A DNA stretch of 29,302 bases from JAZTZP01 sp045637525. Lineage in GTDB: Bacteria; Bacillota; Clostridia; UBA1381. Within the stretch, counting starts at the first letter, position 1. Each line of letters starts with the position of its first letter. Location: positions 1 through 29,302 of the forward strand of contig JAZTZP010000031.1 of the NCBI GenBank assembly GCA_045637525.1. Reading direction: 5' to 3'. The notes under the pieces were generated by a model that saw only the letters and a list, made by a program, of their open reading frames with translations, was not told the origin of the DNA and did not search any database. The translations under genes were made by a program, and so were the position numbers. This document shows, one piece after another, positions 16,826 through 25,605 of the stretch.

Positions 16826-19285
16826 ATGACATTTTCAAATTTTACGGAAAAAGCAAGAGCTGCACTAACAGCAGCCCATCATGCAGCCTGCAAAATGGGG
16901 CATAATTATATCGGCAGTGAGCATATGCTTTTAGGTCTTCTAAACGAAGGCACGGGCGTTGCGGCACGTGAGCTTGAAAAAGCCGGTGTAACAGCCGAAA
17001 ATATTGAAAAAAAGATTGTATCCTACGTAGATACCAATCCGCCAATTCCCGAAACCACAGAGCTTTCGCTCACGCCGCGTTCCAAAAGGATTTTGGAAAT
17101 TGCCGCATTAGAAGCACGTCACCTCGGACACAGCTATGTCGGTACAGAGCATATACTTATGGGAATACTTCGTGACGGCGACGGTGTAGGCGCAAAAATT
17201 CTGTATTCTATGAATATCACACCGGGCATCTTATATAACAGCATTTTAAACAGCCTTGATGTAGACCCGACCCCCGCTCCGGGCAACTCCGGTACTGCAC
17301 GTTCAAATGAAAACCGCAATACCAATACCCCAACACTCGATCAATTCGGACGCGACTTCACCGCAATGGCACGTGACAATAAATTCGATCCGGTTATAGG
17401 CAGAAGCGACGAAATAAACAGAGTTATTCAGATTTTGTCAAGAAGAACAAAAAACAACCCATGCCTTATAGGTGAACCGGGCGTCGGAAAAACAGCGGTA
17501 ATTGAAGGATTGGCGGCAAAAATCGCTTCCGGTGACGTACCCGAACCGCTGTTAAACAAACGTCTTGTCACAATGGATTTATCTGCAATGATTGCCGGAG
17601 CAAAGTACAGAGGTGAATTTGAAGAACGTCTTAAAAAAGCGGTAAACGAGGTTATAAACGCCGGAAACGTCATACTTTTCCTTGATGAACTTCATACAAT
17701 TGTCGGCGCCGGAAGTGCGGAAGGCTCTATGGACGCTTCAAATATTTTAAAGCCCACACTTGCAAGAGGCGAGCTTCAGCTCATCGGAGCAACCACAATT
17801 AAAGAGTACAAAAAATATATAGAAAAGGACGCAGCCTTAGAAAGGCGTTTCCAGCCGGTTACCGTAGGCGAGCCTACCGAAGAAGAAGCACTTAAAATTC
17901 TTGAAGGTATACGTGACAAATACGAAGCTCATCACAGCGTAAAGATAACAGACGATGCACTTGAGGCTGCAGTAAAGATGTCCTCACGCTATATAACCGA
18001 CCGTTACCTCCCCGACAAGGCAATAGACCTTATAGACGAAGCGGCGTCGAAAAAGCATCTCGGTTCAGAGACTGCACCTCCAAATCTTAAAGATTTAGAA
18101 TCAAAGCTCGAAACACTTCTTGCCGAAAAACAGGAGGCTATAACCGCACAAGACTACGAAAAAGCGGCAGAGCTCCGAGATACCGAAAAAGAACTCCGTG
18201 CACAGATAGAGAAAAATACAAATGACTGGAAAGATGCAAAGAGTTCAGGAAACCTAACAGTTTCCGCAGGCGATATTGCAGAAATAGTTTCAGACTGGAC
18301 AAAAATACCGGTAGGAAAGCTTACCCAGACAGAAAGCGATAAACTAAAAAACCTTGAAGAATTACTTCACGAAAGAGTTGTCGGTCAGGAGCTCGCAATC
18401 AGCGCCGCCGCGCGTGCAATAAAAAGAGGCAGAGCCGGCCTCAAAGACCCGAAACGTCCTATCGGATCGTTCCTGTTCTTAGGCCCGACAGGCGTAGGTA
18501 AAACAGAGCTTTCAAAAGCGTTGGCAGAAACCATGTTCGGATCGGAGGATTCGATGATACGCATTGATATGTCCGAATACATGGAAAAGCATGCAGTATC
18601 AAAATTCATAGGCTCGCCTCCGGGATATGTAGGCTTTGAAGAAGGCGGTCAGCTTACGGAAAAAATAAGAAAAAATCCATACTCCGTGCTTCTGTTTGAT
18701 GAAATAGAAAAAGCCCACCCCGATGTTTATAATATCATGCTTCAGATTCTTGAAGACGGAATTTTAACAGATGCACAAGGCAGACGAGTTGATTTCAGAA
18801 ACACAATAATCATCATGACATCAAACCTCGGAGCAAAAAGTATTCTTAATCCGTCAACAAGCCGTCTTGGTTTCTCAAAAGAAGATGATACTGTTCAAAA
18901 AGCCGATGAATACGAAAAAATCAAGGAAAAGGTTATGAACGAGGTAAAACACGCCTTCAAGCCGGAATTTATTAACCGTATCGACGATATTATAGTATTC
19001 TCACGCCTTGACAATGATAACATCAAAGCAATAGCAAGGCTCATGCTAAAAGACCTTAAAAAAAGACTTAAAGCAAACGAAATCGAAGTCGAATTTTCAG
19101 ATGAAGCAATAGAAAAAATAGCTTCTTCAGGCTTTGATCCCGTATACGGTGCAAGACCGTTAAGACGTGCAATACAAAGTAGTATCGAGGATTTACTTTC
19201 CGAAAAAATAATAGAAGGAATCATATCCGCCGGTGACTCCGTATGCATCACCACAGAAGACGATAAATTCATCGTAAAAAAATAA
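16826..19285 (+). CDS. clpC: ATP-dependent Clp protease ATPase subunit ClpC
   Basis: 819 aa HSP100 unfoldase that feeds phospho-arginine-tagged and misfolded proteins to ClpP. Two Clp_N repeats (about 1-145) carry the docking site. AAA-1 has Walker A GEPGVGKT at 216-223 and Walker B VILFLDE at 282-288. A UVR/middle domain (about 425-460) is where McsA or MecA-type adaptors bind. AAA-2 has Walker A GPTGVGKT at 553-560, Walker B LLFDE and the sensor-2 motif GARPLRR. The length is typical. The ATG at 16826 is preferred over the one at 16817, because the latter is part of the AAAGGATG ribosome site. It is the last gene of the CtsR-controlled operon and is followed by a strong two-way terminator. 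Confidence 0.97.
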   Translation: MTFSNFTEKARAALTAAHHAACKMGHNYIGSEHMLLGLLNEGTGVAARELEKAGVTAENIEKKIVSYVDTNPPIPETTELSLTPRSKRILEIAALEARHLGHSYVGTEHILMGILRDGDGVGAKILYSMNITPGILYNSILNSLDVDPTPAPGNSGTARSNENRNTNTPTLDQFGRDFTAMARDNKFDPVIGRSDEINRVIQILSRRTKNNPCLIGEPGVGKTAVIEGLAAKIASGDVPEPLLNKRLVTMDLSAMIAGAKYRGEFEERLKKAVNEVINAGNVILFLDELHTIVGAGSAEGSMDASNILKPTLARGELQLIGATTIKEYKKYIEKDAALERRFQPVTVGEPTEEEALKILEGIRDKYEAHHSVKITDDALEAAVKMSSRYITDRYLPDKAIDLIDEAASKKHLGSETAPPNLKDLESKLETLLAEKQEAITAQDYEKAAELRDTEKELRAQIEKNTNDWKDAKSSGNLTVSAGDIAEIVSDWTKIPVGKLTQTESDKLKNLEELLHERVVGQELAISAAARAIKRGRAGLKDPKRPIGSFLFLGPTGVGKTELSKALAETMFGSEDSMIRIDMSEYMEKHAVSKFIGSPPGYVGFEEGGQLTEKIRKNPYSVLLFDEIEKAHPDVYNIMLQILEDGILTDAQGRRVDFRNTIIIMTSNLGAKSILNPSTSRLGFSKEDDTVQKADEYEKIKEKVMNEVKHAFKPEFINRIDDIIVFSRLDNDNIKAIARLMLKDLKKRLKANEIEVEFSDEAIEKIASSGFDPVYGARPLRRAIQSSIEDLLSEKIIEGIISAGDSVCITTEDDKFIVKK

Positions 19286-19293
19286 CAAACATC

Positions 19294-19333
19294 AAAAAAT
19301 TCAGATGCAGCTAATTTGCATCTGAATTTTTTT
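19294..19333. terminator. Bidirectional terminator between clpC and spoVT
   Basis: A 13-bp-plus stem: AAAAAATTCAGATGCA (19294-19309) pairs with TGCATCTGAATTTTTTT (19317-19333) over a 7-nt loop. It has U-tracts in both directions and serves the two convergent genes. Confidence 0.92.
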
Positions 19334-19334
19334 A

Positions 19335-19874
19335 TCAGCCTTCCATGTGCTTTCCCAAAAAACCTGCGGCAGTTTGTGCAAGCTTGCTTTCAACCTCGCC
19401 CGGCTTCTGATCGTCATGCATTATAAATATAACCGAGCCTATCGTGTCCCCCTCTGAAACTATCGGAACGACTACGCCGGCATTATACTTATCAGTGCTG
19501 TCAACAATTGAAATACGTTTTCCGCCACCTGTCATATTATACATGGTTTTTTCATTCATCACATTTTCAAGCTCTGTACTTACGTGCTTTTCTAAAAGCT
19601 CCTTCTTCGGTATTCCCGAAACTGCTATTACATTATCACGGTCAGTTATACACGCTCCGTAACCGCTCGTCTTTGCAAGCGTCTCCGCATAATTAGCTGC
19701 AAAATCTCCTAACTCACCTATTGGCGAATATTTTTTGAATATTACTTCACCGTCTGCAGTAGTGTATATCTCTAAAGGATCTCCTTCTCTGATGCGTAAT
19801 GTTCTTCTGAGCTCTTTAGGAATAACAACACGTCCTAAATCGTCAATTCTTCGAACAATTCCTGTTGCCTTCAT
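19335..19874 (-). CDS. spoVT: Stage V sporulation protein T (SpoVT), AbrB-type regulator
   Basis: 179 aa. The N-terminal AbrB swapped-hairpin DNA-binding domain (about 1-50) contains the hallmark GIVRRIDDLGRVVIPKELRR. The C-terminal GAF-like domain (about 55-175) includes ACITDRDNVIAVSG and GSVIFIMHDD. In Bacillus SpoVT tunes late forespore (sigma-G) genes; an equivalent role is likely here. GGAG lies 10 nt upstream of the ATG. The leader holds a perfect 9-bp inverted repeat (19899-19920) that could be an operator. I could not recognise a convincing sigma-G promoter. The gene is convergent with clpC and shares its terminator. Confidence 0.95.
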   Translation of the reverse strand: MKATGIVRRIDDLGRVVIPKELRRTLRIREGDPLEIYTTADGEVIFKKYSPIGELGDFAANYAETLAKTSGYGACITDRDNVIAVSGIPKKELLEKHVSTELENVMNEKTMYNMTGGGKRISIVDSTDKYNAGVVVPIVSEGDTIGSVIFIMHDDQKPGEVESKLAQTAAGFLGKHMEG

Positions 19875-19898
19875 AACTTATTTGCTCCTTTTAACGTT

Positions 19899-19920
19899 TA
19901 TTTTCAACCAATTGAAAATA
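19899..19920 (-). promoter_or_regulatory. Inverted repeat in the spoVT leader
   Basis: TATTTTCAA (19899-19907) and its perfect complement TTGAAAATA (19912-19920) flank a 4-nt centre, 25 nt upstream of the spoVT ATG. It has no U-tract terminator context. It could be a dimeric operator, possibly for SpoVT itself, but only the symmetry is seen. Confidence 0.4.
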
Positions 19921-20052
19921 CTGTATTTACAATCGGCTATATGAATTACAAACATATTATTTGCAACAAACAAAAAATTATCCAACTTTTTTTCAAACAA
20001 TTGCGACAAAATTATTCCATTTTTTTGAAAAATACAAATTAAACGTATAAAC

Positions 20053-20742
20053 TTATCTTCCGCTCATTTCGCTTTTAAGCTTTTTAAGACAGCGTTTCTC
20101 AATCCTGCTTACATAGCTTCGGCTTATACCAAGCTCTGCCGCTATTTCTCGCTGAGTCTTTTTTTCAGTTCCGCCCAATCCGTATCTCCAACATAAAATC
20201 TTCACTTCATCAGGTGACAAACACCTTTTCATTACATTTCCAAGCTTACCGCATTCAAGCTTTGCCCATATTTCCTCAGCCATATCACGAGTGTCTGCCG
20301 GAAGTATATCGCTGTAAGTCATGTTGTTGCCTTCTTTGTCAACCCCTATACATTCATCAAGCGAAACATCCCCCTGCCTTTTTTTATTACTTCGCAAATA
20401 CATAAGCACTTCATTTTCTATACATCGTGATATATACGCAGATAACTTTGCACTTTTAGACTTGTTAAAAGTATTCACACCCTTTATAAGTCCTATCGAG
20501 CCGATAGAAATCAAGTCATCCGTCGTATTGTCATCGCCGTACTTTTTTGCAATATGTGCGACAAGCCTTAAATTTCTTTCGATAAGTATACGTCTTGCAT
20601 TCTCGTCACCTTTCTCAAAAAGAAAAAGATACTTCTGCTCTTCTTCGGGTGTAAGCGCCGGCGGAAAAGTATTCGCCGACGAAACATACCCAAACATCAG
20701 AAGTATATTAAAAATCCATTGTGATACAAGCTCAAAAAACAT
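20053..20742 (-). CDS. sigK: Sporulation sigma factor SigK (pro-sigma-K)
   Basis: 229 aa mother-cell sigma factor for late sporulation. The first ~20 residues form the hydrophobic pro-sequence (FFELVSQWIFNILLMFGYVSS) that the SpoIVFB protease removes. Region 2 follows (LRLVAHIAKKYGDD, then DLISIGSIGLIKGVNTF), and region 4 has the helix-turn-helix TQREIAAELGISRSYVSRIEKR. The gene is uninterrupted: there is no skin-type prophage element as in Bacillus subtilis or some Clostridioides. AAGGATGG precedes the ATG. A possible sigma-E promoter lies at 20774-20803. It is downstream of tatD with a 70-nt gap. Confidence 0.96.
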   Translation of the reverse strand: MFFELVSQWIFNILLMFGYVSSANTFPPALTPEEEQKYLFLFEKGDENARRILIERNLRLVAHIAKKYGDDNTTDDLISIGSIGLIKGVNTFNKSKSAKLSAYISRCIENEVLMYLRSNKKRQGDVSLDECIGVDKEGNNMTYSDILPADTRDMAEEIWAKLECGKLGNVMKRCLSPDEVKILCWRYGLGGTEKKTQREIAAELGISRSYVSRIEKRCLKKLKSEMSGR

Positions 20743-20773
20743 ATCTATCCATCCTTATTTTATAATATAAGAA

Positions 20774-20803
20774 TTTATATGATACATAGCTTTTCCGTTA
20801 TTC
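20774..20803 (-). promoter_or_regulatory. Possible sigma-E-type promoter for sigK
   Basis: On the minus strand GAATAAC (20797-20803) and CATATAAA (20774-20781) are 15 bp apart, a partial match to the sigma-E consensus (-10 CATACAnT). sigK is known to be sigma-E dependent in relatives, which is why I looked here. The match is weak. Confidence 0.3.
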
Positions 20804-20812
20804 ATAATATTT

Positions 20813-21577
20813 TTATATTCTAAAAAGGCGTTTTCCGTTTTCGAGTGTAATCCTTTCTATTTCCTGAGCGCTTACGCCTCTTATTTCAGCAAGCTTTTCA
20901 GCTACAAAATGTATAAAAAGCGAGCTGTTTCTCTTTCCTCTCATCGGCTCAGGCGCAAGATACGGACAGTCTGTTTCTATTACTATCTTATCCTCCGGCA
21001 CTACTTTTGCAGTTTCTACGGGCTTTACGGATTTTTTAAACGTAAGCGAGCCTCCAAACGCAATGTACATTCCTAAATCAAGAACCTCTCTTGCCATTTC
21101 GGCACTTCCGCTATAACAATGAAACACACCGCCGGTTTCAGTTACCTTATGTTCTCTTAAAATCTCAAGTGTGTCACTATGTGCGTCACGGTCATGAATG
21201 ATTACAGGCAAATTCAGCTCTCTTGCTAAATCCACCTGACGTCCAAACCAATATTTCTGCACATCTCTCGGAGAAGTGTCGTAATAATAGTCAAGACCAA
21301 TTTCGCCTATCGCCACAACTTTTTCATGGCGTGAATATTCACGCAGTTTTTCTATATCGCCGTCTGTCATATGTTCTGCATTATGCGGATGAACTCCTAC
21401 CGATGCATACATAAACGGATATCTTTCACATAAGCTTAAGATATATGGTATTTCCGAAATATCCGAGCATGAGTTTAATATATATCCTACATTATTCTCC
21501 TGCATACTGTCCAAAAGCTCATATATGTCTTCTGAAAATCTTTCATCATCATAATGAGCATGGGTATCAAAAAGCAT
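20813..21577 (-). CDS. tatD: TatD-family metal-dependent deoxyribonuclease
   Basis: 254 aa from the ATG at 21577; GGAGG (21584-21588) is 6 nt upstream. A longer in-frame start at 21619 lacks such a site. It is a TIM-barrel hydrolase of the amidohydrolase superfamily, implicated in 3'-5' DNA end processing and D-aminoacyl-tRNA-like hydrolysis. The metal ligands are visible: H6-A-H8 (FDTHAHYDD), E92 in IGEIGLDYYYD, H128 (VIIHDRDAH), H153 (VFHCYSGS) and D203 (ETDCPYLAPEP). The length is normal. It follows the phosphofructokinase gene by 57 nt and is probably the last gene of the transport-pfp transcript. Confidence 0.94.
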   Translation of the reverse strand: MLFDTHAHYDDERFSEDIYELLDSMQENNVGYILNSCSDISEIPYILSLCERYPFMYASVGVHPHNAEHMTDGDIEKLREYSRHEKVVAIGEIGLDYYYDTSPRDVQKYWFGRQVDLARELNLPVIIHDRDAHSDTLEILREHKVTETGGVFHCYSGSAEMAREVLDLGMYIAFGGSLTFKKSVKPVETAKVVPEDKIVIETDCPYLAPEPMRGKRNSSLFIHFVAEKLAEIRGVSAQEIERITLENGKRLFRI

Positions 21578-21634
21578 AACAATCCTCCATTCCGCCGCTT
21601 TTTGCAGCACAAACAGCACCGCTTATTTTTCGCA

Positions 21635-22837
21635 TTATACTTCTTTTCTTGCAACGTGCTTAGGTAATCCGTTTTCCATAACAAGCTCCGGCTCACCGAT
21701 TATAAGCGGACGACAATATCTCATAAAAGCCTCGGTTACATCATTTCCGCTTTCGCTTATATATTCATCCGGAAGCTTTTTCTCAGCGTTTGCCGCCTCA
21801 GCAACATCAAATTCTCCGATTTCTATGCTGTAATCCCCTGTACGAACAAATCCCATTACAACTCCCGTACTTCCGGAAAATGCACTATACGCTCCGGCTT
21901 TTCCTATTTCACGTGCTTCCGTAATATCAGTTAAGGATGCAACATGCCCACCGGCTCTCTGAGGTACATTCAGCTCCACAGAACGCATCTTATAATTAAA
22001 TTCGCTCTTTAAAATTTTCTCAACCACTCCGGCACAGCCTGCAAGCTGAGCGTGTCCGAAAATATCATGAGCCGCCGTTTCCGATGCTGAGTAATATTCA
22101 CCATTTTCATTTTTCAAGCCTTCCGAAACCGCAATAATTATATGAGTAGCCTCACAATTTCTGACATCCTCAATAATCTGCTGTGCGCTTATGTTGCGTT
22201 CCGGTAAATATATAAGCTGCGGAGCGCTTGATGTATCACATCTCGCCAAAGCAGCTGCCGCTGTAAGCCAACCTGCATTTCTTCCCATAATCTCAACGAT
22301 TGTTATTGATTTTTCAGCATAAACAGCACTGTCACGTGCAATTTCTTTAATAACCGTTGCAACAAACTTAGCCGCAGAGCCAAATCCCGGAGTATGATCC
22401 GTACATGATAAATCGTTGTCAACAGTCTTCGGTACTCCGACAACGCAAACCTTTTTATTGTGCGCAAGTGCATATTTTGAAAGCTTGTCAACCGTATCCA
22501 TCGAATCATTCCCGCCTATATATACAAAGCAGGTGATATTATTTTTTTCAAAAACATCAAATATTTTTTCATAAATCTCATTGTCACTTCCAAGCCTGTA
22601 TCTGCAAGAGCCAAGATATGCCGCCGGCGTGGTACATAAAAGCTTTCTCTGTTCTTCAGATGAAAACAACTCGCTAAGCTTTATAAACTTTTCATTTATC
22701 ACACCCGATATTCCGTTTTCTGCACCTAATATCTCAATGCCCTTTTCTATTGCCGCATCTATAACTCCGCAAAGACTGGCATTTATCGCCGCCGTAGGGC
22801 CTCCGGACTGTGCAACCGCAATTCTTCCGTAATTCAT
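21635..22837 (-). CDS. pfp: 6-phosphofructokinase, probably pyrophosphate-dependent
   Basis: 400 aa from the ATG at 22837, which has GGGGGAG 6 nt upstream. It phosphorylates fructose 6-phosphate in glycolysis. The motifs argue for pyrophosphate rather than ATP as donor: PKTVDND at 136-142 (ATP enzymes have PGTIDND) and MGRNAGW at 184-190. The donor-site motif normally GGDG (ATP) or GGDD (PPi) reads GGND at 108-111, so the donor is inferred and not certain. It lies 27 nt after an ABC transporter ATPase gene with no terminator between, so it may be co-transcribed from 24395. Confidence 0.88.
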   Translation of the reverse strand: MNYGRIAVAQSGGPTAAINASLCGVIDAAIEKGIEILGAENGISGVINEKFIKLSELFSSEEQRKLLCTTPAAYLGSCRYRLGSDNEIYEKIFDVFEKNNITCFVYIGGNDSMDTVDKLSKYALAHNKKVCVVGVPKTVDNDLSCTDHTPGFGSAAKFVATVIKEIARDSAVYAEKSITIVEIMGRNAGWLTAAAALARCDTSSAPQLIYLPERNISAQQIIEDVRNCEATHIIIAVSEGLKNENGEYYSASETAAHDIFGHAQLAGCAGVVEKILKSEFNYKMRSVELNVPQRAGGHVASLTDITEAREIGKAGAYSAFSGSTGVVMGFVRTGDYSIEIGEFDVAEAANAEKKLPDEYISESGNDVTEAFMRYCRPLIIGEPELVMENGLPKHVARKEV

Positions 22838-22864
22838 AAATTTCTCCCCCAAAAAAATAATATT

Positions 22865-23641
22865 TTAACTAAGCTTTCGTAAAAACTCACGTATTCTTTC
22901 ATGCTCCGGATTATCAATAATCTGTTCCGGTGTTCCGTCCTCAAGAATAATGCCGCCATCCATGAAAATAATTCGGTCAGACACATTCTTTGCAAACTCT
23001 ATCTCATGAGTAACTATTATCATTGTCATATCCTGAGATGCAAGATCTCTGATAACATTTAAAATCTCACCCGTCAATTCCGGGTCAAGTGCAGAAGTCG
23101 GCTCATCAAAAAACAAAATCTCAGGCTTTAATGCCAAAGCTCTTGCAATTGAAACACGCTGTTGCTGACCGCCCGACAATTCGCAGGGATAATTATTAAG
23201 CTTTTGTCCCAGTCCAACTCGCTCTAAAAGCTCTACGGCCTCCTGCTCAATTTCTGCATATATTTCCTTTTTACGTTCTTTAAAATCCGGTCTTTCCTTC
23301 GCCAGAAGCTTTGGTGCAAGGATTACGTTTTCAAGAGCGCTGTATTGCGGAAAAAGATTAAACGACTGAAAAACCAATCCGAAATTCAATTGTCTTTTCC
23401 GGATTTCCAATGCCGACGGTTTCTTCGCCTTCGCATCAAAAATAGTATCCGAATTAACCTTTATTGTTCCCCTGTCGGCAGTCTCCAAAAAGTTTATACA
23501 TCTGAGTAGTGTAGTCTTACCGCTTCCCGAAGAACCAAGGATAGACAGAACCGTTCCTTTTTCCATTGAAAAGCTTACACCATTTAAAACCTCAGTTTTT
23601 CCGAAACGCTTATAAAGCTCTGAGACCTCTAAAACACTCAT
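22865..23641 (-). CDS. Polar amino acid ABC transporter, ATP-binding protein
   Basis: 258 aa cytoplasmic ATPase of the PAAT (GlnQ/ArtP/TcyC) group. Walker A GSSGSGKTT is at 36-44, the Q-loop Q92 in VFQSFNLFP, the ABC signature LSGGQ at 155-159, Walker B ILFFDE at 175-180, D-loop SALDPEL, and the switch histidine H212. It starts 12 nt after the permease stop and works with it. The substrate cannot be read from the ATPase; the solute-binding protein upstream suggests a polar amino acid. Confidence 0.95.
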   Translation of the reverse strand: MSVLEVSELYKRFGKTEVLNGVSFSMEKGTVLSILGSSGSGKTTLLRCINFLETADRGTIKVNSDTIFDAKAKKPSALEIRKRQLNFGLVFQSFNLFPQYSALENVILAPKLLAKERPDFKERKKEIYAEIEQEAVELLERVGLGQKLNNYPCELSGGQQQRVSIARALALKPEILFFDEPTSALDPELTGEILNVIRDLASQDMTMIIVTHEIEFAKNVSDRIIFMDGGIILEDGTPEQIIDNPEHERIREFLRKLS

Positions 23642-23653
23642 ACTCCTGTCCTC

Positions 23654-24355
23654 CTATCCCTTATAATAATTCATCTTCTTTTCTATGTAGCCAAACAACA
23701 GCGTGAGCACTCCGCAAAACGCGAGAAAATACAATCCTGTTGAAAACAGCGGTACTATAAGACCTTTCTTAGTGAAACGCTCTGCACACATGATAATCTC
23801 TGCAACACCTACAACTCTTGCAAGAGATGTGTCCTTTACAAGTGTTATAATCTCATTTCCCATAGGCGGAACTATTCTTTTAATAACCTGGAAAAGTACA
23901 ACCTTTGAAAAAACCTGTATTTTGGTAAGACCTAAAACCTGTCCGGCCTCATACTGTCCCTTAGGAATACTTTCTATTCCGCCACGGTATATTTCAGAGA
24001 AATAAGCCGCATAGTTTATTATAAAAGCGATTAAAACCGCCGTCTCTCTTGATTTCATAGGAATATCAAAAAGAAGACCGGGCGCATACAGCACAACAAA
24101 AAGCTGAAGCATAAGCGGTGTTCCTCTTATTATCCATACTATAACCTTTGTAATCCAGGAAAGCGGTTTGAATTTTGACATTGACCCCAAAGTTATTATA
24201 AGTCCGAGAGGAATTGCAAACAAAAGTGTAAAGCAGAAAATAAAGCAGTTCACGCCAAATCCCTCAAAAAGCGATTGTATAACTTCAGGTGCATTTGTAA
24301 AGTTTATCCCCATCCTTATACAAAACGATTCTAAAAATCCGTTTATTGCAAGCAT
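23654..24355 (-). CDS. Polar amino acid ABC transporter, permease
   Basis: 233 aa inner-membrane channel subunit of the HisM/GlnP type, with about five TM segments. It has the RGTP motif at 77-80 and the cytoplasmic EAA loop beginning at E136 (EAGQVLGLTKIQVFSKVVLFQ) that docks on the ATPase. AGGAG precedes the ATG. A separate near-consensus promoter (24395-24423) drives it, so permease and ATPase levels can be set apart from the binding protein gene upstream. Only one permease gene is present, implying a homodimer. Confidence 0.94.
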   Translation of the reverse strand: MLAINGFLESFCIRMGINFTNAPEVIQSLFEGFGVNCFIFCFTLLFAIPLGLIITLGSMSKFKPLSWITKVIVWIIRGTPLMLQLFVVLYAPGLLFDIPMKSRETAVLIAFIINYAAYFSEIYRGGIESIPKGQYEAGQVLGLTKIQVFSKVVLFQVIKRIVPPMGNEIITLVKDTSLARVVGVAEIIMCAERFTKKGLIVPLFSTGLYFLAFCGVLTLLFGYIEKKMNYYKG

Positions 24356-24394
24356 AAAATTTCTCCTAACATATCATTAATATTTACATATACT

Positions 24395-24423
24395 ATTATA
24401 CCATTTGTTTTATATTCTGTCAA
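24395..24423 (-). promoter_or_regulatory. Sigma-A promoter of the permease-ATPase-pfp-tatD unit
   Basis: TTGACA (24418-24423) and TATAAT (24395-24400) with a 17-bp spacer on the minus strand, about 40 nt upstream of the permease ATG. Confidence 0.9.
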
Positions 24424-24536
24424 CCTGTTTTTTACATTTTTCCGCAAAACTCACTTATCATAATACAGATTAACCGATTTTGACTGTTCATCCCCGGAAA
24501 TATAAATCCCGCAATTCCTTATCGGTATAATTACTC

Positions 24537-24599
24537 AAAAATATAAGCGGAGCAACTGACGTATTAAGAAATTCTTAATTCGACAACCACTCCGCTTAT
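24537..24599 (-). terminator. Terminator after the solute-binding protein gene
   Basis: A long hairpin: ATAAGCGGAG (24543-24552) pairs with CTCCGCTTAT (24590-24599), and an inner AT-rich palindrome ATTAAGAA/TTCTTAAT lies at 24563-24579. In the minus direction it is followed by T5 at 24537-24541. It separates the abundant binding protein from the permease operon, which restarts from its own promoter. Confidence 0.8.
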
Positions 24600-24617
24600 C
24601 AATTGCCTTTTTATAAA

Positions 24618-25454
24618 TTATTTAACGATTAAAAGCTCATCAAGCTTATACTTAGCACCGATCTCTGCAAGCTTACCTTCTTCAGCAAGCTCTTTCATTG
24701 CAGCATTCACCTTCTCTGTCATGTCGCTGCCCTTTCTGAATGCGATACCATATTCTTCAGGATTAAAGCTCTGAGACTCAACAACTACGAGGTCTTCATA
24801 ATCTGTTCCTTCACCGATAGAACCAATTGATGCAACATAGTCAACTATTGCAACATCAGAAGTACCTGAAGCAACATCCATAAATGCCTTTGCCTGTGAA
24901 TCAACAGCTGTGAACTTACCGTTTGCAAAGAACTCATTGTCATTTGCAAGCTCTTCACCTGCAGAACCGGACTCTGCAACGATGTTTGCACCGTCAACGC
25001 TCTCGGTATACTTATCAGCATTCTCAGCCTTTGCAACCATAACCTGCTTGTTCTCCATGTACGGAGTAGAAATGCTCATGTTAGCTTTTCTGTCATCAGT
25101 TATAGTCATACCGTTCCAGATACAGTCGATGTTCTTTGAGTTAAGCTCGATTTCCTTTGAATTCCAGTCAATTTCAACAAAATTCGGCTCTACACCAAGC
25201 TTTTCACAAACAGCCTCAGCAAACTCTGTTTCAAAACCGATAAGCTTGCCATCTTCTTCATAGTTCATAGGTGCAAATAATGTTATACCTATGTTCATAA
25301 CCTTTTTGCCCTGTATGTAGTCAAAATCAGACTCAGCAACTGCTGCTGTTTCCACAGCTTTATCTTCTGCAACCTGTTCCTCAACCTTTTGTCCGCATCC
25401 TGCAAAAGCAGTAAGCATTGCCGCCATTGTTATAAAAGCTAATATCTTTTTCAT
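24618..25454 (-). CDS. Polar amino acid ABC transporter, lipoprotein solute-binding protein
   Basis: 278 aa. The type II signal peptide ends at lipobox AFAG-C20, so it is lipid-anchored on the outer face of the membrane. The mature part is a family 3 (SBP_bac_3) periplasmic-type fold with the segments IGFETEFAEAVCEKLG, DCIWNGMTITDDRKANMSISTPY and a second lobe (ANIVAESGSAGEEL). The D-R pair in the TDDRK region is the usual carboxylate and amino contact for polar amino acids; cystine or arginine-like substrates are possible. It is transcribed from its own promoter (25516-25544), with GGAG before the ATG and a terminator after it. It supplies the permease and ATPase encoded next. Confidence 0.95.
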   Translation of the reverse strand: MKKILAFITMAAMLTAFAGCGQKVEEQVAEDKAVETAAVAESDFDYIQGKKVMNIGITLFAPMNYEEDGKLIGFETEFAEAVCEKLGVEPNFVEIDWNSKEIELNSKNIDCIWNGMTITDDRKANMSISTPYMENKQVMVAKAENADKYTESVDGANIVAESGSAGEELANDNEFFANGKFTAVDSQAKAFMDVASGTSDVAIVDYVASIGSIGEGTDYEDLVVVESQSFNPEEYGIAFRKGSDMTEKVNAAMKELAEEGKLAEIGAKYKLDELLIVK

Positions 25455-25515
25455 AGTAAAAAACTCCTTTTATTTTTCTTACAGGCAAACAGCCCGTTAA
25501 TTTTTAACAAATAAT

Positions 25516-25544
25516 ATTTTACTATAAAACTCTGTAAATGTCAA
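25516..25544 (-). promoter_or_regulatory. Sigma-A promoter of the solute-binding protein gene
   Basis: TTGACA (25539-25544) and TAAAAT (25516-25521) with a 17-bp spacer on the minus strand, about 60 nt upstream of the ATG. Confidence 0.85.
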
Positions 25545-25605
25545 TGGATAAGGCAATTTTTATTTTAATTAACAGAATTTTTGTGCAAATTTGATAAAAT
25601 ATTCT

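Noticed and set aside
20053..20742. Interrupted sigK with a skin-type element
   Set aside because: The sigma factor frame is continuous from the pro-sequence to region 4; no recombinase is nearby.
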